Origin: Verrucomicrobiales bacterium
GTDB lineage: Bacteria; Verrucomicrobiota; Verrucomicrobiia; Verrucomicrobiales; DEV007
DNA: 43,137 bases
Assembly: GCA_016795505.1 (NCBI GenBank)
Contig: JAEUHH010000112.1
Span: forward strand, 1 to 43,137
Direction of reading: 5' to 3'
Of the stretch, positions 34,261 through 42,898 are shown piece after piece. The notes beneath the pieces were generated by a model that did not search any database, was not told where the DNA came from, and saw only the letters and a program-made list of their open reading frames with translations. Within the stretch, counting starts at the first letter, position 1; the number at the start of each line of letters is the position of its first letter. The position numbers and the translations under genes were made by a program.

Positions 34261-37236
34261 TCACCCTTTCAGCGAAGCCAGATAGGCGACCAGGTCGCGG
34301 AGTTGCTCCTCGGTGATCGTTTGAGTCAGCCCGGCGGGCATCAGGGAGGGAATGGCCTCTCTCGAGGCGATGTCTTTTTTCGCCAGCGGCACGATCCACG
34401 GAGTCGTGGTGTTGCGGTACCAGACGATGTCCTCGCCCTCCCGCTCGACGTAGCCGGTGATGGTCGCGCCGGCGGTGGTGGTGAACGAAACGGCCTGAAA
34501 GCCCTCCTTGATCTGTCGCTCGGGCCAGAGGATCGACTCGACAATCTGGTCCAGTGGCATGCCGGCTCCGACGCCATTGAGCGAGGGTCCGATCACGCCG
34601 CCTTCGTCGCCGATGCGGTGGCAGGCGAGACAGGCCAAGTGGGCAAGGCGGAAGACTTCGGCCCCTTTTTTCACATCTCCCTGACCGGTCCGCACTGCGG
34701 TCACGATGGCGGCGACGCGCCCGGCATCGTAGGCCAAAGCCGTGCTGCTGCGGCCGGTGAGGCGGTTCAACAAGGGCGTCAGCCTGGCATCGGCCCGGCC
34801 GAGGCGGTTCATGGCGGTGAGAATCTCCTGCGCCATGGCGGCATCGGGATCGGGCCCGGCCTCCAGCACGGCGGCCAGCGCACCGGGACCGCCACCCTGG
34901 CTCAGTAAGGCGGGTAGCAATGCGGTGGCGGCGGAAGCGCCGGCCGGGTCCCGAAGCCCCTCGGCGAGGGTTGTCGCGGCGGCGGGCAAATCGACCATGG
35001 CCAGCGCCTCCAGCGCGGTGCGGCGCAGCGGCTCGGGCGTGGTGGCATCCGAGGTGAAGGCCCGCAGTGTCTCTCCGGCGGCTTTTCCGCGGATTTGGGA
35101 CAGGGCTTTCACCGCCGCGGTGCGCGCCTCGAGCGGGGCTTTGGCATCGCGGCCGACGGTCTCAACCTCGCCAGCCAGCGAAGCGACGCGCCAGGCACCG
35201 GCCAGACGCAGGGCAGCCAGCCGGCGGTCTGGATCAGGATCGGCAATTAATTCCTTCAACTCAGCCTCCACCGGTGGCGCGGGCGCAAGCCGGCGGGTCT
35301 CGGCCGATTCCACTACGGACCGGAGCAGGGGCTTATCGCCGGCTTTCAGAGCCTCGGCAAAGGCGGTCCGGACCTCGCCGGCTCCTCCCAGTTTTGCGAG
35401 CACCGCAAGCAGGCGCCCGCGATCCTCGGGAGCCAGTGAGCCGGACAGGGCCTGACGGGCGAGATCGACGGCGACGGCTCCGCCGTGGGTTTCGAGCAGG
35501 TAGGCGAGATGGGCTGGCTTTTCGGTCTGAAAGGTGCCGGCCTGGGCCTCGGGCAGCCAGTGGCTCTCCAGGGCGAAGACGGTCTGGCTCAGCGCGTAGT
35601 CGACGAACTTGTCCGGCCCTCCATCGAGCGCGGTCAGGGCCAGGGTCATGGAATCGGCACCGGGACGGCTGGCACAGGCCACGACCGCCTCCAGCCGCGG
35701 CCGGGGATGCGGATCGGACAGCAGGGTCGCCAACCGGTCGCGCGCATCGGCCGGCGGATCGGATGCCCGGGCGAGAATCCGCGCCTCCACCGCCCGCACG
35801 CGGGGCTCTGGTGACGCCTGCAGGGCGTCCAATACGTCGGGCAGGATGATGCCGAGCGACTCCAGCACGCCAGCGGCATCGATCAGCGCGACCTGGTCGG
35901 CTGGCTTTTTAGGTTCGAGAGACGCAATGAACTCTCGCAGGGTCTGCTCCACCAATTCCGGCTCGGGATGGTCACTCAGCATTCGCCGGGCCTGAAGGCG
36001 AGGCCAGGGCTCGGTCGAGCGTAGTTGCCCGGCGAGCTGGACCGCGGACATCGTCTCCAGTGGCGGACGGGCGACAGGCGGACGCCCCTTGGCGGACAGT
36101 TTCCAGATGCGCCCGTGGGTGTAGTCGCGGTCGGGATGGCGCAGCGAGACCTGGTAGTGGTTGATGATGGGATTGAACCAATCGACCACGTAAATCGCGC
36201 CGTCGGGCCCCTGCCGGATGTCGACGGGGCGGAAACTCTCGTGCCCACCGTAGATGAGCTGCACTGGCGGGGAGACGGCAAAGCCGGCGCCCTCGTCCAC
36301 CAGCGGAATGGCGGAGACTTCCCTCGCGAAGTAACCCGCGATGACGGCATGCCCCTGAATCCACTCGGGCAGGTGGGCGGACTCGACGATGTCGCCGCCC
36401 ATGCTCTTGCCGGGAGTCTGGCCGACTTGGGCAAATTGCATCAGCTCGCGCGGGTGAGTGGTCGGGATCAATCCCGGCGTGGCAAAACAGAGGTGCGGGC
36501 CATTGCTTTTGATGAAAAGCGCGCCCCAGCGGTCCAGGGCGACGCCGCAGGGATTCTGGCTCGTCATTGAGGGAAAGCCGTAGGGATCGAGCCGGAGGAG
36601 TCGGGGATCGAAGCGCCAGAATCCGGCGGTGTCGCCGCGGGCCACGCCCCAGGGAGTTTCGACCTGGGAAAAGGTGTGCAGGCCCTGGCTGAAGTAGAGA
36701 AAGCCGCCCGCGTCGAAGATCAGGTTGCTGATGTTCTGATGGGTGTCGCCGGTGCCGAAACCCGTCAGCACCACGCGGCGCTCGTCGGCTTTGCCGTCGC
36801 CATCGGTGTCGCGCAGGTGGACCAGATCCGGCCCCTCGGCCACCCAGGCGCCGCCATGTCCGAGGGCAAACCCCATCGGCATGTCGAGCCCGTCAGCAAA
36901 CACGGTGGAGCGGTCGGCCCGGCCGTCGCCGTCGGTGTCCTCGAGGACGAACAGCTTGTCGTCGGGTCGCTCTCCCGGCTTCAATTGCGCGTAGGCCAGC
37001 GTGCAAAGCACCCAAAGCCGGCCGCGCGGGTCCCACTGGATCGCGATCGGGTTCGCAATGCCGAGCGACTCGTCGGCGAACAGATTGACGGTGAAATCCT
37101 CATGCACGCGGAAGGTCGCCTGCTCGGCGGCGGGCGAGTTGTCGCGGGCAGGAGCATTGTCGGGGCTGATGGCTCCGGCATGGCCCGCGATCCCGGCAAC
37201 GAGAGCGGGCAGGATGGCTGGGGTGAAATGTCTCAT
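34261..37236 (-). CDS. PVC-type dehydrogenase, second copy (propeller, HEAT-like, haem c)
   Basis: A 991-residue exported protein with a signal peptide (FTPAILPALVAGIAGHAGA). The propeller part (about 45-420) has NLFADESLGIANPIAIQWD, DPRGRLWVLCTLAY and RQGPDGAIYVVDWFNPIINHY. HEAT-like helical repeats (about 440-840) are rich in Ala/Leu. The cytochrome c-like end has CLACH (C869, C872, H873) and VIGPSLNGVG, then GYVEREGEDIVWYRN. It belongs to the same broad family as 5192-8188 but differs enough to suggest another substrate. The start overlaps the stop of the upstream SGNH hydrolase by four bases (ATGA), so the two are translationally coupled; this pairing recurs in PVC genomes. Confidence 0.88.
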   Translation of the reverse strand: MRHFTPAILPALVAGIAGHAGAISPDNAPARDNSPAAEQATFRVHEDFTVNLFADESLGIANPIAIQWDPRGRLWVLCTLAYAQLKPGERPDDKLFVLEDTDGDGRADRSTVFADGLDMPMGFALGHGGAWVAEGPDLVHLRDTDGDGKADERRVVLTGFGTGDTHQNISNLIFDAGGFLYFSQGLHTFSQVETPWGVARGDTAGFWRFDPRLLRLDPYGFPSMTSQNPCGVALDRWGALFIKSNGPHLCFATPGLIPTTHPRELMQFAQVGQTPGKSMGGDIVESAHLPEWIQGHAVIAGYFAREVSAIPLVDEGAGFAVSPPVQLIYGGHESFRPVDIRQGPDGAIYVVDWFNPIINHYQVSLRHPDRDYTHGRIWKLSAKGRPPVARPPLETMSAVQLAGQLRSTEPWPRLQARRMLSDHPEPELVEQTLREFIASLEPKKPADQVALIDAAGVLESLGIILPDVLDALQASPEPRVRAVEARILARASDPPADARDRLATLLSDPHPRPRLEAVVACASRPGADSMTLALTALDGGPDKFVDYALSQTVFALESHWLPEAQAGTFQTEKPAHLAYLLETHGGAVAVDLARQALSGSLAPEDRGRLLAVLAKLGGAGEVRTAFAEALKAGDKPLLRSVVESAETRRLAPAPPVEAELKELIADPDPDRRLAALRLAGAWRVASLAGEVETVGRDAKAPLEARTAAVKALSQIRGKAAGETLRAFTSDATTPEPLRRTALEALAMVDLPAAATTLAEGLRDPAGASAATALLPALLSQGGGPGALAAVLEAGPDPDAAMAQEILTAMNRLGRADARLTPLLNRLTGRSSTALAYDAGRVAAIVTAVRTGQGDVKKGAEVFRLAHLACLACHRIGDEGGVIGPSLNGVGAGMPLDQIVESILWPERQIKEGFQAVSFTTTAGATITGYVEREGEDIVWYRNTTTPWIVPLAKKDIASREAIPSLMPAGLTQTITEEQLRDLVAYLASLKG

Positions 37237-38279
37237 GGCACGGTGACGGGCTGGGCTTTGGCATCGGACCGGGCGGCGCGGGCATAACGATGGATGTCGG
37301 CTTCGGTCTCGGCGATGAGTCCCGGCAGCGAGTCGATCTCGCGGACGAACCATCGCTGGTCGCGATCTTCCGGATCGCGCGAGGCGGGCACATGCTGGCG
37401 GTCGCCAAAGAGGAAGGCCCAGTTCGACGGCCGGTAGTACTGCCACCAGAGCTGATTCTTGCGTCCGACGGCCTGCCGCAGCGACTGGACCACGGAGGAA
37501 TCGGTAGCCGCCCCCGGAATGACAGGAAACCGCAACTGGCTTGCGATCTGGGCCGTCGCTTCCCGCTGGCCGGCGGCGGAAAGATGGACGCCGTTCGTGG
37601 TCCACGCAGGATCGGCCTTTTCCGACAGGGGACCGAAGAGATCGACCACCAGCAAGCCGCGTTCGGCAGCCAGCATGCGAATGGCTTCCGTGTAGGCCGA
37701 CAGGGTCTCGTTGCGCTTCGCGGCCAGTGACGAAGCCGGCCCGGTGGCGAAGAAGGGCGCCGGCGTGACGAGCACGATCCGGCCGGTGAGCGGTCGTAGC
37801 AGGTCGAGTGCCTCGCCGTAGGCTTTCACGAATGCGGCGAGGCGTTCGGAGCCCTCCAACGATTCCATTTTCCCAAAGCCCAGAAACACAATGCCGGGCT
37901 GGGTGCGCTCGCGATGGTCGGGAATGCTGCCCGGCTGGGGATCGCCCGCGCGGGTGTAGAAAAAGCGCGGCCGGGCCTGATAGTAGATGGTGTCTCCCTG
38001 CCAGGCCAGATTGCGCAGATGCAGTCTGCGATCCGGCCAGGCGAGATGGAAGGCCAGTTCGAGGTCGGGGTGCCGGTCCCATTCATGGATGTCCGTGCCG
38101 CCGAGAAAGGAGATCGTCTCACCCGGACGGGGATCAAAGACGCCCCCCGCGAAGGCCGGAACGGGCGCATCCACCGTGGCAAAACTGCGGCGGATCACCG
38201 GCCATTCCTCAGTCTGTGACCGGGCCGGGACTGGCAGTGCCAGGCACCCGCCGGCCAGAAAAACGAAAAGGCGTTTCAT
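37233..38279 (-). CDS. Exported SGNH/GDSL-type hydrolase
   Basis: A 348-residue protein with a signal peptide (MKRLFVFLAGGCLALPVPARS). The order of blocks fits the SGNH hydrolase fold, with GIVFLGFGKMESL in place of the GxND block and TTNGVHLSAAGQREA carrying the catalytic His (and the Asn/Asp before it). The usual GDS nucleophile segment appears as SFLGGTDIHEW, so the Ser position is altered and activity is not certain. SGNH enzymes remove acyl or acetyl esters from sugars and lipids. A good ribosome site precedes it (GGGAGGATGAGGGAGAC). It overlaps the PVC dehydrogenase gene downstream by four bases; deacetylation of a sugar before its oxidation is a reasonable guess. Confidence 0.8.
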   Translation of the reverse strand: MKRLFVFLAGGCLALPVPARSQTEEWPVIRRSFATVDAPVPAFAGGVFDPRPGETISFLGGTDIHEWDRHPDLELAFHLAWPDRRLHLRNLAWQGDTIYYQARPRFFYTRAGDPQPGSIPDHRERTQPGIVFLGFGKMESLEGSERLAAFVKAYGEALDLLRPLTGRIVLVTPAPFFATGPASSLAAKRNETLSAYTEAIRMLAAERGLLVVDLFGPLSEKADPAWTTNGVHLSAAGQREATAQIASQLRFPVIPGAATDSSVVQSLRQAVGRKNQLWWQYYRPSNWAFLFGDRQHVPASRDPEDRDQRWFVREIDSLPGLIAETEADIHRYARAARSDAKAQPVTVP

Positions 38280-38409
38280 GTCTCCCTCATCCTCCCGAAA
38301 AGAGTCCTCTGAGACAATGGCGGAGACGCGCCGCCGGAGGTCGCCACGCGTTGGTTGACTCAAGGAATAGGACACCGGTCCCGAAGAGTCGAAAAACCGC
38401 TCGGCACGG

Positions 38410-40830
38410 TCATGGGCTACTCACATCAGCAGCGGGCACCGCGGTCCGATCCCGACGTGCCACCCGCCACCAGGCGGGCAGCAGCCAGACCGCGGTGGCC
38501 ATGTTGACGAGGATGCCGAGCGCGCAGATCCGGCCGAGACTGCTGAGTCCCTCGCTGGCCGCAAAGGCGAGCGATCCGAATCCGGCGGCCGTGGTGAGGC
38601 CGCAGAAAATGAGGGACCGCGCGATGCCACGACGAATGGCAGTGAGATCACCGCGCTCGCGGCGCAGGGCAAAGATCATGTGAATGGCGTAGTCGAGCCC
38701 GGTGCCGAACAGGATGGGCAGGCTGCTGACATTGAAGGTATCCCACTGGATCCCCAGCCAGGCCGCCAGGGTGACCAGGCTCAGGCTGGCGAAGATGAGC
38801 GAGCCGATGGCCAGCAGGGTCTCCTGCCAGGTGCGGAAAACGAGCCCCAACATAACGGCCAAAATGAGACCCATGGGAATGAAGACCCGACGGAAATCCC
38901 CGGCGACGAGATGCTGGAGGGCCGGATTCACCGTGTCCCAACCGGTGATCTGGATACCGGGGGCATTGACGGAGCCACCCCAAGCGAGATGTCCGGCGGC
39001 ATCCGTCTCCAGCGAGGTGGGCAGCAGTCGGCCGACAGCCGCACAGGGGCCGTCCGATCCGTCCGGGGGCAGGGAAATGGCACGACCGATGAGCCAGCGG
39101 CCGAAATCACCGCGCGGCCGGGCGGCGGGATCGGCCCAGGCAGAGAGGATTTGCCGGGTGAGGACGGTGGCTTCGTCGTTGAACCCAGCGGCAAGAATGG
39201 CGCGGGCGAGACGCTCGGGATCGGCGGCGAGACGGGCCAGCACCGGGCGGTTTGCCTCCAGGCGACGGGGATCGGGAGCCAGAGCGATGGGAAGCTGGTA
39301 GTTTTTCACCATTCCCGCAACTTGGGCGGCAGCCAGACGCTTTCCGGCGTGTGCGAGCCGGTCGGCGAGTGCCTCGGGACTCTCGGCCGTGACTACGACA
39401 GGGAGATGGGGCAGCGAACCGGGCACATCACCGCCGAGACGGGCCGTCATGGTCTCAAAAGCAGCAGCCGCGGCGCTGTCCCTCAACTGAAAGGGCCGGG
39501 CATCGCGATGGAGCTGCGGGGGGCCGGCGATGAGCCAGGTCACCGCGATGGCGATCAGGGCGGCCAGAGTGACGGGCGATGCGACAGTCCATTTTCCTCC
39601 GGTGCCGGCAATGGCTGCCGGGGCGCTTGCGGGAGGCGGCAAGTCCGGAGGTTGCCGGACAATGATGGGGGCGAACACGCCCAGCATGACGCCGGCGCCC
39701 ACAAGGGTGCCGATGGCCACCAGGGTGCCCAAGTCAGCAATGCCCGGCAGGCTGGAGAAATTCAGCGCCGCAAAGGCCGCCGCCGTGGTGGCGGCAGCCC
39801 AGAGGATGCCGGGGCCGACCTGTCGACGCAGCACAGAAGTCTGACCGCAGGCATGGGAGCTCTCCCGGTAGAGGATGATCCCATAGTCGACAGCGAGACC
39901 AAGCAAAATGGCGGCAAAGCCGATGCTCATGGCCGTGAGCGTGCCGAACAGGACTCCGCCGAGGGCAAAAGTGGCCGAAAAAATGATCCCGAGCATCAGC
40001 ACCAGCCACAACAGGGGCGCGAGCCGCCGGTGCCAAAGCCAGAAAAGTCCGGCGATGAGCAGGGTGGTGGAGATGACGGAGCCGGTCATGTCACGCTCCA
40101 TGGCCAGGGAAATCTCGGCGACAAAGGCCGGCTCTCCGGTGATGCCAACCGCGAGGGCATCACCTTGGTCGGCCTGCCAGGCGGCGATCTCCGCCCTCAC
40201 GGAGTCGATCCATGCTGCAGTCTCCTGATAGCCGGAGAAAGAGGCGACCGGCGCCTCCAAATAGATCACGCGGAAGGCGCCATCGGCGGAGGCGAACAAA
40301 TCGGCATCGGCACCCACGCTTTCCCGCAGGCCGCCGGGCAATGCCGTCAAGCCGAGCGGATCGTAGCCCAGGAGCAGAGTCTCGGGTCCCAGAAAGCCGG
40401 ATGCGAGGCTGTCCAGAGTTTCCGCGAGCGTTTCGTCCACCCGCTCCGGCGCGAGGCGTTCCGCGAGGGCGCGGACGGCATCTGGAGGACTGTTTTGCCA
40501 CAACCAGGCCAGGAGATCGGCCGCGAGGGCGGGATTATCCTCAAAAGGCAGGTGCCACGCCACGGCACCGGCGAGATCGGGGCGGTCGGAGAAACGCGCC
40601 GCGAGGGACGCAGCAGCCTCGCGGGCGCGGTCGGCATCCGATGCCGACAGGGTGAGGAGCAGTTCATTTTCCCGACCAAAATGCCGGTAAAGATCACGGA
40701 TGGCCTCGAATTCGGGCTGTCCGGCGGGCAGGAGATCGAGGACATCGACATTGAAGCTCAGGCGCGACCAGCCGATGGCGGTGAGTGCCGCCCAAGCCAG
40801 GATCAGGAAAACGACGCGCATCTGCCTCAT
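38410..40830 (-). CDS. MMPL/RND-family exporter
   Basis: An 806-residue membrane protein with two RND half-repeats. The first helix (MRVVFLILAWAALTAIGW) is followed by a periplasmic loop that opens FNVDVLDLLP, then a bundle of helices (about 245-400; LLWLVLMLGIIFSATFALGG, AILLGLAVDYGIILYRE), a second loop and a second bundle (about 645-795; LPILFGTGLDYAIHMIFALRRE). The GLAVDYGI and GTGLDYAIH segments match the proton-relay helices of MMPL transporters. Family members export lipids, hopanoids or aryl-polyene-type esters. It is divergent from a chorismatase with 85 bases or less between starts, as in pigment clusters. The start is 40830 or the Met three codons later. Confidence 0.9.
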   Translation of the reverse strand: MRQMRVVFLILAWAALTAIGWSRLSFNVDVLDLLPAGQPEFEAIRDLYRHFGRENELLLTLSASDADRAREAAASLAARFSDRPDLAGAVAWHLPFEDNPALAADLLAWLWQNSPPDAVRALAERLAPERVDETLAETLDSLASGFLGPETLLLGYDPLGLTALPGGLRESVGADADLFASADGAFRVIYLEAPVASFSGYQETAAWIDSVRAEIAAWQADQGDALAVGITGEPAFVAEISLAMERDMTGSVISTTLLIAGLFWLWHRRLAPLLWLVLMLGIIFSATFALGGVLFGTLTAMSIGFAAILLGLAVDYGIILYRESSHACGQTSVLRRQVGPGILWAAATTAAAFAALNFSSLPGIADLGTLVAIGTLVGAGVMLGVFAPIIVRQPPDLPPPASAPAAIAGTGGKWTVASPVTLAALIAIAVTWLIAGPPQLHRDARPFQLRDSAAAAAFETMTARLGGDVPGSLPHLPVVVTAESPEALADRLAHAGKRLAAAQVAGMVKNYQLPIALAPDPRRLEANRPVLARLAADPERLARAILAAGFNDEATVLTRQILSAWADPAARPRGDFGRWLIGRAISLPPDGSDGPCAAVGRLLPTSLETDAAGHLAWGGSVNAPGIQITGWDTVNPALQHLVAGDFRRVFIPMGLILAVMLGLVFRTWQETLLAIGSLIFASLSLVTLAAWLGIQWDTFNVSSLPILFGTGLDYAIHMIFALRRERGDLTAIRRGIARSLIFCGLTTAAGFGSLAFAASEGLSSLGRICALGILVNMATAVWLLPAWWRVARRDRTAVPAADVSSP

Positions 40831-40880
40831 GATTCAGGCGTCCAAACTGAGAGGGCCAGTCGCCAAAGTCAAAGGAGCGA

Positions 40881-40910
40881 TTGACACCCCTGATTTGGCA
40901 AACCTTAATA
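40881..40910 (+). promoter_or_regulatory. Predicted promoter of the chorismatase gene, leaderless arrangement
   Basis: A consensus -35 TTGACA (40881-40886), an 18-base spacer and a -10-like TTAATA (40905-40910). The ATG at 40916 begins six bases after the -10 box, where RNA would be expected to start, so the mRNA would have no leader. If translation starts at 40829 instead, this match is inside the gene and would be chance. Confidence 0.5.
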
Positions 40911-40915
40911 ACCTG

Positions 40916-41866
40916 ATGGAGACCTTGGTAAAAACGCCAGCGTTCCGGCTGATTTTCGGCCGGGAAGCGACGGCGTGCCGGGTGGATGGCTCGGGACTCT
41001 CTGCCGGACTGGCCATGCCGGTGTTGGCGGGTCGGCCCGTCGACCGCCTGCTGACCATCCCCGAGGGTGGCTCGGTCCAGCGTTTGGGAGCCCTGTACCT
41101 GGTGAAAACGGACGAGGGTGAAGTCATCGGCGGTTTTGCCTCGCTGCCCTGCCCGGGACCCGTGGAATCGGTCGCCCGGCAGATTTACGGCGAAATTCTG
41201 CCAGCATTGGGAGACCAGGCGCTTTACCGGATGTGGAATTTTGTGCCGCACATCAATGCGACCGTGGCGGGCCGGGAGCAATACCAGAGTTTCAATGTGG
41301 GGCGCTGCCACGCGTTTCGCGAACACTACGGCGAGGCAGCCATGGAATCACGACTCCCGGCGGCTTCGGCGGTGGGAATTGACGAGCCGGTGCTGGCTGT
41401 CGGCTTTTTGACGGGCCGGGGTCCGGTCGCTTTTTTTGAGAACCCGCACCAAGTGCCCGCTTACCGATACCCGGAGCAATATGGCCCCTGTTCGCCCAGT
41501 TTTGCCCGCGGGGCCGTGGTGACAGGCGTGGATGGCGGCTCCATCGGCTATTTGTCCGGGACCTCGAGCATCCGCGGACACGAGACCATCGGCAAAGGGT
41601 CGTTGGAAGCGCAGTTTGGCACCACCCTGGAGAATATCGGCGCGATTTTGGAGCGGATGGGATTCGCGGACGGACTGGACCCCGACTGGGCTGGGGAACG
41701 GGCCTTCCGGGTATACCTGCGAAATCCCGGCGATCTGGACCGGGTGCGCGAGCGCTTTGCCTCTGTGGTTGGCGAGACGGCAGCTGAGGCAGACACCATG
41801 TACCTGCAAGCCGACATCTGCCGATCGCCGTTACTGCTGGAAATCGAGGGTGTTTTCGCCCGCTGA
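40916..41866 (+). CDS. Chorismatase (FkbO/Hyg5/XanB2-like)
   Basis: A 316-residue enzyme (345 if it starts at the ATG at 40829) of the chorismatase family, which hydrolyses or rearranges chorismate to dihydroxycyclohexadienoate or to 3- or 4-hydroxybenzoate. Family marks are LYRMWNFVPHIN, YQSFNVGRCHAF, FFENPHQVPAYRYPEQYGP, SPSFARG, GYLSGTSSIRGHETIGKG and the C-terminal LQADICRSPLLLEIEG. Which of the three reactions it performs cannot be told without the active-site residues being compared. In xanthomonads the homologue XanB2 makes 3- and 4-hydroxybenzoate for xanthomonadin and ubiquinone and sits beside an MMPL exporter; here an MMPL gene is divergent. I prefer the start at 40916 because of the promoter, but the upstream one would overlap the MMPL start by two bases. 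Confidence 0.87.
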   Translation: METLVKTPAFRLIFGREATACRVDGSGLSAGLAMPVLAGRPVDRLLTIPEGGSVQRLGALYLVKTDEGEVIGGFASLPCPGPVESVARQIYGEILPALGDQALYRMWNFVPHINATVAGREQYQSFNVGRCHAFREHYGEAAMESRLPAASAVGIDEPVLAVGFLTGRGPVAFFENPHQVPAYRYPEQYGPCSPSFARGAVVTGVDGGSIGYLSGTSSIRGHETIGKGSLEAQFGTTLENIGAILERMGFADGLDPDWAGERAFRVYLRNPGDLDRVRERFASVVGETAAEADTMYLQADICRSPLLLEIEGVFAR

Positions 41867-41919
41867 CGACGTGGGACATTCCAGACCGTCAGCCGGCTGC
41901 CCGCGGTCGGCGAGATCAG

Positions 41920-41963
41920 ACCCTGTCTCCTCTCCGATCGAACCCTGTTTGATCGCAGACGGC
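41920..41963. repeat. 22-nt phased repeat, locus E (two same-direction cores, reversed orientation)
   Basis: ACCCTGT at 41920 and 41942, 22 nt apart, with GATC segments in both spacers. This is the reverse-complement direction of loci B and C. It starts 54 bases beyond the chorismatase stop and ends 31 bases before the next gene. A degenerate further unit may precede it at about 41898. Confidence 0.7.
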
Positions 41964-41994
41964 CAATAGTCGCGGCCATGACGTATCGATCGCG

Positions 41995-42750
41995 ATGAAC
42001 GGGACGATTTGGCAAAGGGCATCTTCGGTCGGGTGCATACTGCTTTTCGGTCTGCTGGCAGGCGGTTGCGCTGTGTTGCCCAGACCGGCGGAAGATCCCG
42101 TGCCCGCAACCTGGCATCGATTGTCAGAGGCATCTCCGGCAGACAGCACCCTGCTGGTCCTGTTGCCGGGAAGGCGGGAGCAGCCGGGCGATTTCGAGCG
42201 TCACGGCTTTTTCGCCGACATTCGGCCGGAACACCGGCTCGATGTGGTGACTGTCGACCTCCATCTCGGTTACTATCGGGAGCGCAACCTCGACGTGCGG
42301 CTGCGGCAGGATATTCTGGAGCCCGCCCGGCAACAGGGCTACCGGCGCATTGAGATGATCGGTGTGTCACTCGGCGGGTTGGGGGCATTGATTTACACCG
42401 ACCGATTTCCCGGGGAAGTCGACCGTATTGTCTTGCTGTCACCCTACACAGGTGGCGAAGCGATCGTGCGGGAAATCCGTGCTGCCGGTGGTCTGGAGCG
42501 CTGGAAACCCGGCCTGGTCGAAGAGGATGATCGGGATCGCGAGATTTGGGCCGCTTGGCGAGATCGTCCTCCAGCTGCGGGAGATCGTCCGGAGACCCTT
42601 GTCGCAGTGGGAGCGCAGGATCGGTTCCGGGAAGCGAATGCGCTTTTCGCCGACACCTTTCTCGGTGGCCGCCTGACTGTGATCGATGGCGGACACGACT
42701 GGAAGACATGGACGACATTGTTCCGAAGCCTTTTCAATCTGGGATCGTAG
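41995..42750 (+). CDS. Lipoprotein alpha/beta hydrolase
   Basis: A 251-residue protein with a lipoprotein signal (CILLFGLLAGGC; lipidated Cys at 25). The mature part is an alpha/beta hydrolase: STLLVLLPGRREQPGDF (oxyanion region), GVSLGG with S125 as nucleophile, VAVGAQDRF (acid) and DGGHDWKTW (His). It is probably an envelope esterase or thioesterase; no substrate is clear. It follows the chorismatase by 128 bases on the same strand, with locus E of the repeat between, so a shared role with the chorismatase/MMPL pair is possible but not shown. Confidence 0.85.
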   Translation: MNGTIWQRASSVGCILLFGLLAGGCAVLPRPAEDPVPATWHRLSEASPADSTLLVLLPGRREQPGDFERHGFFADIRPEHRLDVVTVDLHLGYYRERNLDVRLRQDILEPARQQGYRRIEMIGVSLGGLGALIYTDRFPGEVDRIVLLSPYTGGEAIVREIRAAGGLERWKPGLVEEDDRDREIWAAWRDRPPAAGDRPETLVAVGAQDRFREANALFADTFLGGRLTVIDGGHDWKTWTTLFRSLFNLGS

Positions 42751-42756
42751 TGCGGC

Positions 42757-42811
42757 AGTCCATCAACAGAAAGTCAGAGTCCATCAACAGAAAGTCCATC
42801 AACAGAAAGTC
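42757..42811. repeat. Tandem 15-bp repeat upstream of the right transposase
   Basis: The 15-mer agtccatcaacagaa occurs at 42757, 42778 and 42793; the last two abut. It begins seven bases after the lipoprotein gene stop and ends 88 bases before the transposase start. Probably produced by slippage. Confidence 0.75.
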
Positions 42812-42898
42812 AGGAAAATTATTAAAATCGGCTTGTGGATTTTCGGAATTGGGCTTGAGTCGCTTCCCAGCAATTTCGATCACTCATTTTGATTGCCT

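Noticed and set aside
38680-40884. A 734-codon open frame on the plus strand opposite the MMPL gene
   Set aside because: Low-complexity Gly/Glu/Arg-rich product with no motif; the minus-strand MMPL exporter has clear membrane helices and family motifs.
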